Origin: Devosia riboflavina
GTDB lineage: Bacteria; Pseudomonadota; Alphaproteobacteria; Rhizobiales; Devosiaceae
Direction: 5' to 3'
DNA: 64,000 nucleotides
Assembly: GCF_000743575.1 (NCBI RefSeq)
Contig: NZ_JQGC01000012.1
Coordinates: forward strand, 62,001-126,000
The notes beneath the pieces were generated by a model. The model did not search any database and had not been told where the DNA came from. It saw only the letters and a program-made list of their open reading frames with translations. The position numbers and the translations under genes were made by a program. Shown piece by piece: positions 28,339 to 37,842 of the stretch. The stretch's first letter is position 1. Each line of letters opens with the position of its first letter.

Positions 28339-29582
28339 GCCTCGAAAGTGACCTTGCCGGCCATGTCGAACTCGTAGACATCGTCCCGGAAACTGACGAC
28401 CCCGTTCCGGTTCGCCCACGCCGAGATGTAGGTCGTGTGGATCTCCGGAGGGTTGGTCACCTCGACGTCCTTCCGCTCGCCGGTGGCGAATACGTTGGCG
28501 ACCTCACCCGGCCCCCAGTCTCCGTTGTCGCGCAGCACCCAGCCGACGAAGTCCTGCACTTGGTCGACGCGGACGCATCCTGACGAATAGAACCGGGCGT
28601 TCTCCCCGAACAGGCCTTTGGTCGGCGTGTCGTGCAGATAGACCGCATGGGGGTTGTGGAAGTTGATCTTGACGTTCCCCATCGAGTTCTGCGGACCCGG
28701 ATCCTGGCGGAACCGGTAGTTCACCGCTTCCTCGGTCTGCCAGTTGATCTGGCTGGGTTGGAGCTCCTGGCCGTTGCCGTCAAGAATGCGGATCTTCTGC
28801 TCGGTAAGGTAGTTCGGGTTCTCGTTCATGTACTTGATCAAGTCCCTGCGGATGATCGAGACCGGCACGTTCCAGTACGGGTTGAAGTTGATCTGGTGGA
28901 TACGGCTTTTGAGGATGGGCGTCTGCCGGTCGATGCGTCCAACCACAGCGGTGTGCCGGCGCTGCACCATCCCGCCCTCGACAACCTCGATGAAGGCCGC
29001 GGGAATGTTCACCACGACGTAGCGGTCTGCCAACGCCGACGCCATGTTCTGCACCCGTAGCAGGTTGAGACGAAGCTGGTGCAGTCGGGTCTCGGCCGGA
29101 ACATTGAGGGCATACCAGGTGGCTTCGTCGACCTGTCCGCTTACCTGCAGGCCATGGCGAGCCTGGAAGCGTCGCAAGGCGGCGTCGGTCGGAGCGTCCA
29201 TTGCATCGTCGACCCTGTCCACCATGGGCATGTCCGCAGAGGCGAGCAGCCGCCGCTTGAGCTGCACCACGCCATCACGGTTGACGCCCATGGTAACGCC
29301 GTAAGTTTCCTGCGGCACCTGCTCCCAGCCGCCGCGGGCGACGAAGGGCTCGTATTGGGCAATCGCCATCTGAAGGTTGTTGGCCGTGTCGTAGCTGAGG
29401 ATCGGCTCGACAGTATCGATGGCTTGGATCGCGGCGGCACTGTTCGCTTCCCGCTCTGCATCTGTCAGAGTGCGGGTCTGGTTCATCATGTCCCACAGCG
29501 ACTGCGCCCGGGCAGGCTGCATCATGGGCAACTTGGCAGCCGCACCCAATGGCAGCAGCCGCAGGAAATCTCTTCTCTTCAT
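28335..29582 (-). CDS. L,D-transpeptidase (YcbB-like, YkuD catalytic domain)
   Basis: 415 residues from ATG 29582. A Tat-like signal (KRRDFLRLLPLGAAAKLP), a peptidoglycan-binding-like middle (TDAALRRFQARHGLQVSG), and the YkuD catalytic site YLHDTPTKGLF with SSGCVRVD carrying the nucleophilic cysteine. L,D-transpeptidases make 3-3 peptidoglycan cross-links in the periplasm and can be copper-sensitive. It sits between a His/Cys-rich RPPR protein and an HMA protein in one minus-strand operon. Confidence 0.9.
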   Translation of the reverse strand: MKRRDFLRLLPLGAAAKLPMMQPARAQSLWDMMNQTRTLTDAEREANSAAAIQAIDTVEPILSYDTANNLQMAIAQYEPFVARGGWEQVPQETYGVTMGVNRDGVVQLKRRLLASADMPMVDRVDDAMDAPTDAALRRFQARHGLQVSGQVDEATWYALNVPAETRLHQLRLNLLRVQNMASALADRYVVVNIPAAFIEVVEGGMVQRRHTAVVGRIDRQTPILKSRIHQINFNPYWNVPVSIIRRDLIKYMNENPNYLTEQKIRILDGNGQELQPSQINWQTEEAVNYRFRQDPGPQNSMGNVKINFHNPHAVYLHDTPTKGLFGENARFYSSGCVRVDQVQDFVGWVLRDNGDWGPGEVANVFATGERKDVEVTNPPEIHTTYISAWANRNGVVSFRDDVYEFDMAGKVTFEA

Positions 29583-29640
29583 TTCTGTCTTCCGTGGCTT
29601 GGATCGTTGGCATTGCCGGTCCGGAGCCCGGACCGCGGCT

Positions 29641-29979
29641 TCAGCCGACACGCGGAGGACGGAAGAGACCTTTCGGCACAGTTGCGCCGGTCGCGGCAAG
29701 ATCGAGATCCAGACCGTGGTCATGCCTTGCAGCATAAGGTTCGGCTGCCGCTGCCGCCACATCGGGAGCACAGAAGGCGACGGAGCAGCACCCTATGGCA
29801 TGGAGCGGTTCTCCGCCGCAGCCGTCGTGATGCTGGTGATCGTAGCCCTCGACCACAGGAGGTGGATCGATGGCTGCAAAAGCCGTCGCGTTGGCCTGCA
29901 CTGAAATCATCAGGATCATGGCAGCGCACAAAGCGGGCAGCAGCCCGCGGGCGAGGCGGATAATCGACATCGGTTTCAC
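29641..29979 (-). CDS. Exported His/Cys-rich small protein ending in RPPR (copy 2)
   Basis: 112 residues: export signal (LARGLLPALCAAMILMISVQANA), a histidine cluster (DHQHHDGCGG), CC and SVAFC cysteines, and the end GLFRPPRVG. Same layout as the proteins at 17700, 37415 and 39415. It lies upstream of the L,D-transpeptidase gene with about 60 bp between. Metal binding is inferred; no family name is certain. Confidence 0.6.
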   Translation of the reverse strand: MKPMSIIRLARGLLPALCAAMILMISVQANATAFAAIDPPPVVEGYDHQHHDGCGGEPLHAIGCCSVAFCAPDVAAAAAEPYAARHDHGLDLDLAATGATVPKGLFRPPRVG

Positions 29980-30083
29980 GGACGCAGCCTGGCCTGTTCA
30001 GTTGACCTGCTTATCACGAGAAAATCGGGCGACATTACGAATGACGCATATGGAGACTCCGGTCGCGTTGGATGGCGGGGCGA

Positions 30084-30593
30084 TCACAGCCTCGCGCCGA
30101 TGGCTTCCATCTGTTCAATCTCGCTGCGCTGCGCCTCGATGATTTCGCCGCACAGGTCGACCAATTCCTGATCCTCGAGGTCGGCCTCGCGGCACATGAG
30201 AATGGCCCCGGAATGATGCGGGATCATGCTGTCGACGAACTGACGGTCGTCAATTAGGGCCTGGCTTCTCGTTCCCCAGAAGGACAGCACCGTGAGCAGT
30301 ACGAATGCAAGATAGAGGACGATGTTCATCCTACGGTTCGGGAACATACCCGGCATTGTCGCTAGCATGAAAATGCCCATCGGCGCCCACATGGTCACGG
30401 CCATGTAGAACATGTTCAGGTTGTTCCGAAAATCGGGCCAGCCGTCGATCATCGAGAACATGACGAAGTACATGACGACTAAGCCAAGGATCATGTTGAT
30501 CCAGAACATGAGATACGGACGCCCGTGCCCCTTGTGATCGCCTCCTTCATGAGTCGCATGACCCATTCCTGAATGTTGCGCATGGTCAGTCAT
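30084..30593 (-). CDS. DUF305 protein with N-terminal membrane anchor
   Basis: 169 residues. A His-rich cytosolic or periplasmic tail (HAQHSGMGHATHEGGDHKGH), three predicted membrane helices (about 28-47, 62-80 and 92-108), then a short DUF305-like helical pair with SMIPHHSGAILMCRE. It differs from the secreted DUF305 proteins by its membrane anchors. The CueR-type promoter at 30690-30720 lies about 95 bases upstream. Confidence 0.85.
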   Translation of the reverse strand: MTDHAQHSGMGHATHEGGDHKGHGRPYLMFWINMILGLVVMYFVMFSMIDGWPDFRNNLNMFYMAVTMWAPMGIFMLATMPGMFPNRRMNIVLYLAFVLLTVLSFWGTRSQALIDDRQFVDSMIPHHSGAILMCREADLEDQELVDLCGEIIEAQRSEIEQMEAIGARL

Positions 30594-30689
30594 GATCGTC
30601 TCCGGGTGCGTTGATCAGGGCCCTGTCGGTCCTGCCGGTTGATTTCCGACCATCACCGCTTGCGAACGCCGGCGATGGCTCACCTTGCC

Positions 30690-30720
30690 ACCATAAAGGT
30701 TTCCACGGTGGCAAGGTCAA
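30690..30720 (-). promoter_or_regulatory. CueR-type promoter/operator of the membrane DUF305 gene
   Basis: Minus strand: -35 TTGACC (30715-30720), 19-bp spacer with the imperfect dyad TTGCCACCGTGGAAA, and a good -10 TATGGT (30690-30695). This is the best -10 among the copper-type operators of the island. Confidence 0.82.
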
Positions 30721-30777
30721 TGGGTCAAGTCTCAGTACGCCTTGCCCTCGATCTTCGCCTCCTCGCAGCTCAGGCCT

Positions 30778-30917
30778 TCAGGCGCGCAACCCCAGGTCAA
30801 CCTGGATGGCGGAAAGCGCCACGCCCATGGGGGACGTGTTGAGGATGACGATGAACTGCGCTGCGCAGAGAGCGCCAGCGCCGCCCACCGCCTCGTGTCG
30901 GTATTGGCGTTTTGCAT
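30778..30917 (-). pseudogene. Truncated, frameshifted start of an MFS transporter
   Basis: From ATG 30917 the first 19 codons read MQNANTDTRRWAALALSAQ. A tandem 5-bp repeat (GCGCAGCGCAG) then shifts the frame. In the shifted frame the text continues QFIVILNTSPMGVALSAIQ and stops at 30778. This is the first helix of an MFS transporter; the rest is missing. A CueR-type operator still stands upstream at 30987-31017. Confidence 0.65.
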
Positions 30918-30986
30918 AATGAGGTCCTTGACGATTCCGCCGGTGCGGAAGCGGTTATCGTGCAACCGCTGCACGACTGTCGCGGA

Positions 30987-31017
30987 GTCCTGGCTGTTCC
31001 AACCCTGGAAAGGTCAA
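30987..31017 (-). promoter_or_regulatory. CueR-type operator before the MFS remnant
   Basis: Minus strand: TTGACC (31012-31017), then TTTCCAGGGTTGGAA within a 19-bp spacer and a poor -10 (CAGGAC). It belongs to the same operator family as the functional ones and now precedes only a truncated gene. Confidence 0.65.
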
Positions 31018-31064
31018 GCGCCCCGTGACCGTCCCGAACCTTGTTCATCGATCGACATTGCCTC

Positions 31065-31095
31065 TTGACCTTCCAATCGTTGGAAGAATTACCTA
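31065..31095 (+). promoter_or_regulatory. CueR-type promoter/operator of copA copy 2 and its MerR gene
   Basis: TTGACC (31065-31070), a 19-bp spacer beginning TTCCAATCGTTGGAAG, and -10 TACCTA (31090-31095), 30 bases before the copA start. The downstream operon also encodes the likely cognate MerR-family regulator, suggesting autoregulation. Confidence 0.87.
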
Positions 31096-31125
31096 TGTCG
31101 ACAGTCGATCCAAAGGACTGTCGAA

Positions 31126-33681
31126 ATGTCGCTTGCATCCGATCTCCAGACGCCAGTCGGCACCGCCGCCGCGAAGCTCGACTTCCAGGTGGAAGGCATG
31201 ACCTGCGCGTCGTGCGTGTCCCGTGTGGAGAAGGCCATCCGTGCGGTGCCGGGCGTGGCATCGGCCAGCATCAACCTCGCCACTGAAAGGGCGACTGTCG
31301 ACTTCTCGGGTGCACTGGATCCACGCGGCGTGGTTTCCGCTATCGAGAAGGCGGGCTACGCTGTTCGCTCGGAAACGACCGAGCTGCTGATTGAGGGCAT
31401 GACCTGCGCCTCGTGCCTGTCTAGGGTGGAAAAGGCGCTGACCGCCGTCCCCGGCGTCGCATCGGCTTCGGTCAATCTCGCCACCGAAAAGGCGGTCGTG
31501 ATCCACCCCGCCGACACGGTCACTCGATCCCAGCTCGAGGAAGCGGTGCGGGCCCGCGGCTACGATGTGGTGCAACAGGCAACGGTTACCCCGGACGCGG
31601 AGCCCGAGGATCGTCGGGCCATCGAGATCATCGGCCTCCGGAACTCGCTCGCGCTTTCCGCGGTGCTGACCATACCTCTCTTCGGCATGGAGATGGGGTC
31701 GCACTTCATCCCGGCCGTCCATGATTGGATCATGATGGGTCTCGGCCACGCCAACAGCCTCTACATCCAGTTCGCGGTGGCCACAGCAGTGCTGTTTGGA
31801 CCCGGCCTCCGGTTCTTCCGCAAAGGCATCCCCAACCTGTTCCGTCTTGCGCCGGACATGAACTCGCTTGTCGTCCTGGGCACCAGTGCAGCCTGGCTTT
31901 ATTCGGTGGTGGCCACCTTCCTCCCCGGCTTGCTGCCGGAAGGTACCCGCAACGTCTACTTCGAGGCTGCGGCGGTGATCGTGACCTTGATCCTGCTCGG
32001 TCGCTTCCTGGAGGCAAGGGCGAAGGGGCGCACCAGCCAGGCGATCAAGCGGCTCGTCGGTCTTCAGCCGAAGACCGCTCGTGTCGTCAGGAACGGCGTT
32101 GCCTTGGAGGTGCCGCTCGAAACGGTTGTGGCAGGCGATGTGCTGGAAATCCGCCCTGGCGATCGCGTGCCGGTCGACGGCACAGTAGTCGACGGCAACT
32201 CCTATGTTGACGAGTCCATGATTACCGGCGAACCCGTCCCTGCCCGTAAGTCGGCGGGCTCGGAGGTTGTCGGCGGCACCATCAACAAGACAGGGGCCTT
32301 CAGCTTCACGGCCACCAAAATCGGGGCCGAAACGATCCTTGCCCAGATCATCCGGATGGTGGAAGCCGCACAGGGCTCGAAGCTCCCGATCCAGGCCATG
32401 GTGGACAAGGTTACGGCGTGGTTTGTGCCGGCCGTGATCGGCGCGGCGCTCCTCACCTTCGCCGCATGGTTCATCTTCGGCCCCTCCCCCGCCCTTACCT
32501 TCGGCCTGGTCAATGCAGTCGCCGTCCTGATCATCGCCTGCCCTTGCGCCATGGGTCTCGCGACGCCCACCTCCATCATGGTCGGTACCGGTCGGGCCGC
32601 CGAAATGGGCATCCTCTTCCGCAAGGGAGAAGCGCTCCAGACCCTTCGTTCGGCTCAGGTGGTGGCACTCGACAAGACGGGCACGCTGACCAAGGGCAAG
32701 CCTGAACTCACCGATATCGAGGTTGTAACCGGCTTCGATCGCCGTGAAGTGCTGCGGCTCGTCGCCAGCGTCGAGGCGAAGTCAGAGCACCCGATCGCCG
32801 AAGCCATCGTTGCCGCTGCCGAAGCGGAGGGGCTTGTGCGTGGTCCCGTCGACGGCTTCTCTGCGGAACCCGGTTTCGGCGTCATCGGCAATGTGGATGG
32901 TCGATCGGTCCTCGTCGGCGCCGACCGTGCCATGACCAAGGCTGGCATCGATGTTGCCGCCTTCAACACGACGGCGTCCCGGTTGGGCGATGAGGGCAAG
33001 ACCCCGCTTTACGCGGCGATCAACGGGCAACTGGCTGCCGTCATCGCGGTTTCGGATCCTGTTAAGGAAACTTCGCGCGAAGCGATCCGGGCGCTGCATG
33101 ACCTCGGCCTCAAGGTCGCGATGATCACCGGCGACAATGCCCGGACCGCCCACGCCGTGGCCTTCCGTCTTGGCATCGACGAAGTCGTCGCCGAGGTGCT
33201 GCCGGACGGCAAGGTCGCGGCCATCAAGCGGCTTAAGGAGGGCGGCCGCACGGTGGCCTTCGTGGGTGATGGCATCAACGACGCTCCTGCCCTGGCGGAA
33301 GCCGATGTTGGCCTGGCAGTCGGCACAGGCACGGACATCGCTATCGAGAGTGCCGATGTTGTGCTGATGTCCGGCGACCTGCGTGGTGTTCCTAATGCGA
33401 TTGCCCTTTCCAAGGCGACCATCGGCAACATCAAGCAGAACCTGTTCTGGGCCTTCGGCTACAACGTGATCTTGATCCCTGTGGCCGCCGGGCTGCTCTA
33501 TCCCGTGAACGGCACTCTGCTGTCGCCGGTCCTGGCAGCGGGTGCAATGGCGCTGAGCGGCGTTTTCGTCCTGGGCAACGCCTTGCGGCTTCGAGGCTTC
33601 CATCCCCCTGTGAAACAGGGCGCTGGCAACGGAGCCGAACCCAATACGCTCGAATTCAACCAGATGGAGACCGCATCATGA
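31126..33681 (+). CDS. copA: Copper-translocating P1B-type ATPase with two HMA domains (copy 2)
   Basis: An 851-residue Cu+ exporter. Two N-terminal HMA domains each carry GMTCASC (about 25-90 and 93-160). The core has the CPC site in [20 protein letters not shown] phosphorylation site, TGEP loop, SEHPIA and [11 protein letters not shown]. It pumps Cu+ from the cytosol. The next gene, a MerR regulator, overlaps by 4 bp. A copper operator precedes the gene. Confidence 0.95.
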   Translation: MSLASDLQTPVGTAAAKLDFQVEGMTCASCVSRVEKAIRAVPGVASASINLATERATVDFSGALDPRGVVSAIEKAGYAVRSETTELLIEGMTCASCLSRVEKALTAVPGVASASVNLATEKAVVIHPADTVTRSQLEEAVRARGYDVVQQATVTPDAEPEDRRAIEIIGLRNSLALSAVLTIPLFGMEMGSHFIPAVHDWIMMGLGHANSLYIQFAVATAVLFGPGLRFFRKGIPNLFRLAPDMNSLVVLGTSAAWLYSVVATFLPGLLPEGTRNVYFEAAAVIVTLILLGRFLEARAKGRTSQAIKRLVGLQPKTARVVRNGVALEVPLETVVAGDVLEIRPGDRVPVDGTVVDGNSYVDESMITGEPVPARKSAGSEVVGGTINKTGAFSFTATKIGAETILAQIIRMVEAAQGSKLPIQAMVDKVTAWFVPAVIGAALLTFAAWFIFGPSPALTFGLVNAVAVLIIACPCAMGLATPTSIMVGTGRAAEMGILFRKGEALQTLRSAQVVALDKTGTLTKGKPELTDIEVVTGFDRREVLRLVASVEAKSEHPIAEAIVAAAEAEGLVRGPVDGFSAEPGFGVIGNVDGRSVLVGADRAMTKAGIDVAAFNTTASRLGDEGKTPLYAAINGQLAAVIAVSDPVKETSREAIRALHDLGLKVAMITGDNARTAHAVAFRLGIDEVVAEVLPDGKVAAIKRLKEGGRTVAFVGDGINDAPALAEADVGLAVGTGTDIAIESADVVLMSGDLRGVPNAIALSKATIGNIKQNLFWAFGYNVILIPVAAGLLYPVNGTLLSPVLAAGAMALSGVFVLGNALRLRGFHPPVKQGAGNGAEPNTLEFNQMETAS

Positions 33682-34139
33682 ATATCGGCCAAGCCTCCAA
33701 GGCCAGTGGCGTGTCGACCAAGATGATCCGCTACTACGAATCGATTGGCCTCATCACGGCGCCGCTGAGGACCGAATCCGGCTACCGGGTGTATTTGGAC
33801 AACGATGTCCATGCCCTCCGCTTCATCAGCCGGGCCAGGGACCTCGGCTTCTCCATCGAGCAGATGGCCGACCTCCTCGCGCTGTGGCGGGACCGCTCCC
33901 GCGCCAGCGCGGACGTGAAGGCCATCGCCCTCGATCACATCCGTGTTCTCGACGAGAAAGCCAAGGCCTTGGCGGCCATGAGCGAGACGCTGCGCCACCT
34001 CGCCGAAAACTGCCACGGCGATGGTCGGCCCGACTGCCCAATCATTGATGGCTTTGCCGGCGAAGCACCTGTCGCTGCCCGGAAGCGGAAGCCACGTTTC
34101 GGCGTGCTGGATATCTCCCCTGACCGTGCGCATGGTTAA
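33678..34139 (+). CDS. CueR/HmrR-type copper-responsive MerR regulator
   Basis: 153 residues: MerR winged helix ([26 protein letters not shown]), dimerisation helix and the metal loop [16 protein letters not shown] with the two cysteines spaced as in CueR (C-x7-C). It overlaps copA by ATGA, the usual rhizobial copA-hmrR arrangement. It probably controls the TTGACCTTCC-n-GGAAGG operators across the island. Confidence 0.9.
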   Translation: MNIGQASKASGVSTKMIRYYESIGLITAPLRTESGYRVYLDNDVHALRFISRARDLGFSIEQMADLLALWRDRSRASADVKAIALDHIRVLDEKAKALAAMSETLRHLAENCHGDGRPDCPIIDGFAGEAPVAARKRKPRFGVLDISPDRAHG

Positions 34140-34142
34140 GCC

Positions 34143-34605
34143 GTGTTTGGGGAAGATCTCTATCGTGTCGCCGAGGAGCTGCCGTCCATCGATGACTACC
34201 TGAGGCTTCGGGATCTCACGGGCCTCGGTCTCAAGAGCAGCAGGGGCGCTTCGATCGGACTGCCGAACTCCGTTTTGGGGTGCGTTGTCCGCTCCGCCGA
34301 TCATGTCGTCGGCATGGGGTCGGGTGATAGGCGATGGAGGACTCTTCTTCCAGATCACAGACATCGCGGTCGATCCGGCCCATCAAGGCCTCGGGTTGGG
34401 CAAGTCCATCATGACCAGCCTGATGACACGCCTCGATGCCCTGGCTCCCGAAGGTGCCTATGTCAGCCTGATCGCTGACGGCGACGCACGTCATCTCTAT
34501 GCACGCTTCGGCTTTGCGGAGACAGCACCTGCCTCGGTCGGCATGGCCATGGTTTTCAGACCCATCGAGGGCCAGCGCGACGATCACTGGGAAAAAACCG
34601 GCTGA
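34143..34605 (+). pseudogene. GNAT acetyltransferase with an internal frameshift
   Basis: The first frame (GTG 34143) reads through IDDYLRLRDLTGLGLKS to ADHVVGMGS. The rest of a normal GNAT protein (VIGDGGLFFQITDIAVDP, HQGLGLGKSIM with the acetyl-CoA loop, LYARFGFAETAP) is in another frame ending at 34605. One extra base near 34317-34322 explains the break. Either a recent pseudogene or a sequencing error. An independent protein from 34285 would lack the first half of the fold. Confidence 0.75.
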
Positions 34606-34613
34606 GAAAGGTC

Positions 34614-34644
34614 TTGACCTTCCCAGCGTTGGAAACCCCATATT
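34614..34644 (+). promoter_or_regulatory. CueR-type promoter/operator of the copper chaperone gene
   Basis: TTGACC (34614-34619), 19-bp spacer with TTCCCAGCGTTGGAAA, and -10 CATATT (34639-34644). The chaperone start is at 34673. Confidence 0.85.
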
Positions 34645-34672
34645 CAGGTAACCATCAACCGAGGATGAACCG

Positions 34673-34873
34673 ATGCATAATTTCCAAGTCAACGACATGA
34701 CCTGCGGCCATTGCGCTTCGACGGTCGAAAAGGCGGTGAAGAGCGTCGATGCCGCTGCCCAGGTTAAAATCGACGTCAACACCCGCAAGGTCGAGATTCA
34801 GAGCGAAAAACCGGCGGATGCGTTCGTCGCCGCCATCGGCGAAGCTGGCTATACTGGCGAACTGCAGGTCTAG
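34673..34873 (+). CDS. copZ: CopZ-like copper chaperone (HMA domain)
   Basis: A 66-residue single HMA domain with the metal site DMTCGHCAST and the standard beta-alpha-beta-beta-alpha-beta layout. CopZ-type proteins carry Cu+ to CopA ATPases in the cytosol. It stands behind its own CueR-type promoter and ahead of a beta-propeller-like exported protein. Confidence 0.9.
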   Translation: MHNFQVNDMTCGHCASTVEKAVKSVDAAAQVKIDVNTRKVEIQSEKPADAFVAAIGEAGYTGELQV

Positions 34874-34931
34874 TCCTTTAGGCAGGCAGCGAACCTGCCT
34901 GCCGGCCCTTCTCCGAAAGCATGGTCAATCG

Positions 34932-35765
34932 ATGCATCCAAGCGCTGCCGTCCTTCCGCTCCTCTTCATGACCGCGGCATTCGCGGGCGAGCATGCTCCG
35001 GCCCGACCGATCGCCGAGCTGTCTCACATCCATGGCGTGGTGCTACCTGCCGGTTCGGACGACGTCCTGCTCGCCACGCACCATGGTCTCTATTCGGTGG
35101 ACGCCGAGGGCATGGCGACAATGATCTCTGCGACGGCTGACGACTTCATGGGCTTCACCACCTCGACCGATGGTAAGCTTTTCGCCAGCGGCCATCCCGC
35201 GTCGGGCGGCAACACAGGCGTGATCGGTGCCGACCATGCTGGGTCGGGCTGGATTTTACTCTCTCCCGGTGCGAACGGTCCGGTCGACTTCCACGCCATG
35301 ACCGTCAGTCCTTCCGATCCGCAAACGCTCTACGGCTCGTACGGCGGCATACAGGCGAGCCGGAACGGCGGCCTGACATGGTCCGTCGCCGGTCCGGGTC
35401 CCGACGACCTCATCGATCTGGCCGCTGCCGCCGATGATCCCGGCCACCTCTATGCCGGAACCATAACAGGGCTCTACGAGAGCTTCGACTTCGGACGCTC
35501 CTGGGCTGCGGCGACTGACATTGCGATGCCGGTGACGGCGCTAGAAACGGCTCCTGACGGAACGGTATGGGGGTTCATCCCGAACCTCGGTCTTCACCGG
35601 CTGAACGGCAGCGATCTCGAGATGGCATCCCCGATCACCGATGCTGTCATCTTGCACATGGCATTCGATCCTGATGACCCCGCTCGGATGGTGGCAGTCA
35701 CCTCGGATAGCGAGGTCCTTTCCAGCGGCAATGGCGGCAAGACATGGTCACCGCTCGTTCCATAG
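34932..35765 (+). CDS. Exported sialidase/BNR-like beta-propeller protein (F510_1955-like)
   Basis: 277 residues with a signal peptide (VLPLLFMTAAFAGEHA), then propeller repeats with Asp-box-like motifs: ASRNGGLTWSV, SFDFGRSWAAA and SSGNGGKTWSP. SHIHGVV near the start is typical of the F510_1955 glycosylhydrolase-like group found near metal genes. Enzymatic activity is not evident. It overlaps the following cytochrome gene by 22 bp. Confidence 0.75.
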   Translation: MHPSAAVLPLLFMTAAFAGEHAPARPIAELSHIHGVVLPAGSDDVLLATHHGLYSVDAEGMATMISATADDFMGFTTSTDGKLFASGHPASGGNTGVIGADHAGSGWILLSPGANGPVDFHAMTVSPSDPQTLYGSYGGIQASRNGGLTWSVAGPGPDDLIDLAAAADDPGHLYAGTITGLYESFDFGRSWAAATDIAMPVTALETAPDGTVWGFIPNLGLHRLNGSDLEMASPITDAVILHMAFDPDDPARMVAVTSDSEVLSSGNGGKTWSPLVP

Positions 35766-36142
35766 CGCTGCCGATCGCCCTTTCCTTGCTCATGGGCGTG
35801 GCCGATGGCCAGGAGCTGGATGGTAGGACCCTTTACTTGGACAATTGCGCCGCTTGCCACGGCGTCGAGCTCGAGGGTCAGCCGGACTGGATGGCTCGGC
35901 TGTCGAACGGTCGCCTGCCTGCACCTCCGCACGACGAGACGGGGCATACATGGCATCATTCCGACGCCCAGCTCTTCCGTATCGTCAAGGAAGGACTTGC
36001 AAGCATAGCTCCGGGCTATGAAACGGATATGCCAGCGTTCGGCGCCACCATGACGGATACGGAAATCACCGCTGTCCTCGACTATATCAAGAGTACATGG
36101 CCGGATCGGGTGCGCGAGTCCCAGGCGCAGCGGTCGCAATAG
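35744..36142 (+). CDS. Periplasmic c-type cytochrome
   Basis: 132 residues: signal peptide (cleavage near VADGQ), single haem site CAACH, and a likely axial methionine in ETDMPAFG. LEGQPDWMARLSNGRLPAPP and HTWHHSD are shared almost word for word with the cytochrome at 45577, so the two are recent paralogues. It may handle copper-linked electron transfer. Confidence 0.87.
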   Translation: MVTARSIALPIALSLLMGVADGQELDGRTLYLDNCAACHGVELEGQPDWMARLSNGRLPAPPHDETGHTWHHSDAQLFRIVKEGLASIAPGYETDMPAFGATMTDTEITAVLDYIKSTWPDRVRESQAQRSQ

Positions 36143-36463
36143 TCAGCGCATCCCCCGTTCACGGTCCGGGTGTGTCCGCCGATAGCGAAGATGCACCCGC
36201 GCCACGACCAAAGCGACGGTCGGCCAGAACATGGTGTTGACCACATCGACGATCGCCCCGCTGAAGTCGACTTCGTGAAACAAGTCGAGGGCCTCGTTGA
36301 TCAGTTCAAAAGCTAACACCGACAACCAGGGCAGGACGCTCGTCGGCCCACGCCGGAAGACAAGGATGGCGATGACGTAGATGGCGAGGCCGAGATGGAT
36401 GTGCAGCGCATCCCTGCTCAGGTTCAAGAAGTCGGTTGCCAATGTCTTGAGGTCGTTCAGCAT
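36143..36463 (-). CDS. Small hypothetical membrane protein
   Basis: 106 residues with three predicted membrane helices (about 22-36, 42-58 and 72-88) and the charged tail RVHLRYRRTHPDRERGMR. HIHLGLAIYVIA and ELINEALDLFHE suggest a VanZ-like or related fold, but no family is certain. Its stop is next to the convergent cytochrome stop. Confidence 0.6.
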   Translation of the reverse strand: MLNDLKTLATDFLNLSRDALHIHLGLAIYVIAILVFRRGPTSVLPWLSVLAFELINEALDLFHEVDFSGAIVDVVNTMFWPTVALVVARVHLRYRRTHPDRERGMR

Positions 36464-36919
36464 GAATGGCGCCCTTCAGGCCTCTACAACATGTCCCGTG
36501 GACAACCCTTTGTCGTCACTGGAAGAATCAAGAAAAATGTTGTATTAGCCTCGGCTATGGTTGAGGCGCGAGAAGGCGAGCGCTTCCGAAGGAAGGCACC
36601 TCAACCATAGCCGAGCGCGCATGTTGCGCTCCTTGAGCGCAACAACGATCCGAAGGGCGCTCAATTGGACCTTGCCGACTTGGACCTTTATAGTCCTGGT
36701 GATCTTGGACAACATAATTTCTGACCTCTACGAGTTTACTAAGCACCTGATTTTGTAGCATAAAACGGGCTCAAAAGCAAACGGCTTGGGTCTTCGGCGT
36801 CTCGGTTCGGCAGGCGTCGTATGCAACTGCTTTCGTTGAATGCTCACCTAAAACCACACGGGCCGATGCGCTTCTCGATGGTCGGAGGAGCGCCGTGGGC
36901 GCTCCTCCTTGTTTGGCCG
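36464..36919. other. Intergenic region with a long perfect inverted repeat
   Basis: No gene was recognised in about 455 bp. It contains the 17-bp perfect inverted repeat CTCGGCTATGGTTGAGG (36550-36566) with its complement at 36599-36615, followed by a second hairpin, GTTGCGCT-n-GAGCGCAAC. A structured RNA, attenuator or MITE-like remnant is possible. Confidence 0.55.
36550..36615. repeat. 17-bp perfect inverted repeat around a 32-bp loop
   Basis: Arms 36550-36566 and 36599-36615 are exact complements. The loop contains a smaller CTTCC-gaa-GGAAG hairpin. There is no long T-run, so it is not a simple terminator. Confidence 0.8.
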
Positions 36920-37384
36920 TTACTCGTTGGCGCCTTCGCCTTCCAGCCAGGCGACCATGTCGGCGATCTCCTGCTCCTGGGCATCGATCACCTTCTGGGC
37001 CATGTCCTTGGCCCACTGGTTGTCGCCATGTTCAAGCTCGGCCTTGGCCATGTTGATGGCACCCTGGTGGTGCGGGATCATCGAACAGACGAAAGCCACG
37101 TCGATGTCTTCCACCATCATGGAATCCATCATCTGCTTGTTGGTCTCGTCCATGCCGGCCATCAGGTCCATGTGGGCCTGATCCATCTCGTGGTCCATGT
37201 TCATCGACATGTCGCTCGACATGCCTTTGGCGGACTTGCAGATCTCCGGCAGTTCGGCGGCGCCTGCCTGGCTGCCGCCCATCGCGGACATATCGTGTCC
37301 CGCCATGGCATCCTGAGCCAAGACAGGAGCCGACATCGCAGCGAGGACGGTGGTGGCGAGAAGGGCGTTCTTGATGATGTTCAT
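36920..37384 (-). CDS. Exported DUF305 protein
   Basis: 154 residues, with signal peptide (cleavage near VLAQDA), Met/His-rich linker (MSMNMDHEMDQAH) and the DUF305 motif VCSMIPHHQGAINMAK. It is the closest paralogue of the gene at 26872. It ends the minus-strand cytochrome operon, 30 bp after the RPPK protein gene. Likely periplasmic copper binding. Confidence 0.88.
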   Translation of the reverse strand: MNIIKNALLATTVLAAMSAPVLAQDAMAGHDMSAMGGSQAGAAELPEICKSAKGMSSDMSMNMDHEMDQAHMDLMAGMDETNKQMMDSMMVEDIDVAFVCSMIPHHQGAINMAKAELEHGDNQWAKDMAQKVIDAQEQEIADMVAWLEGEGANE

Positions 37385-37414
37385 TCTAGTTGTTCCTTGA
37401 TTTGAGAATTCGTT

Positions 37415-37786
37415 TCAGATGAGGTTCTGCTCAAGGAACTTCGGAGGTCGATCTATGCGGCCCCATGCCTGCCGCGGAATAACACCGAGCAGTCCGATGC
37501 CATGATCGGTCGCCGCATAGGCGGGCATGCTGGCGATGGCTGCGACCGGAAGCGCGGAAAGACAAAGTCCCATGCCGCAACAGGCCACGACACCATGGGC
37601 ATCGGAAAGGCAAGCGCCCTCACAGTCACCATGATCGGAGTGATGGTGAGCCATTGTCGTCCCAAGGGCAGGGGAGGATGCCATTGCACCGTGATGCATC
37701 GTCATGCTCACCACCACTGCGACGATGACCATCGCTGTCACGCGGATGCGCTGCCTTATGGCTGCCAGGAAAAACGGTTTGGGCAT
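37415..37786 (-). CDS. Exported His/Cys-rich small protein ending in RPPK (copy 3)
   Basis: About 123 residues from ATG 37786, with GGAG about 10 bases upstream. Export segment (VTAMVIVAVVVSMTMH), histidine runs (MAHHHSDHGDC), cysteines CEGAC and CCGMGLC, and the end RIDRPPKFLEQ. It matches the layout of the proteins at 17700, 29641 and 39415. The frame is open to 37846 and overlaps the diheme cytochrome gene there. Confidence 0.6.
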   Translation of the reverse strand: MPKPFFLAAIRQRIRVTAMVIVAVVVSMTMHHGAMASSPALGTTMAHHHSDHGDCEGACLSDAHGVVACCGMGLCLSALPVAAIASMPAYAATDHGIGLLGVIPRQAWGRIDRPPKFLEQNLI

Positions 37787-37842
37787 GAAGCTCCAACTCC
37801 TAGCCCTCCCCGGGGTTCCTGCGGAAGCGGTCAGAGGCAGCA

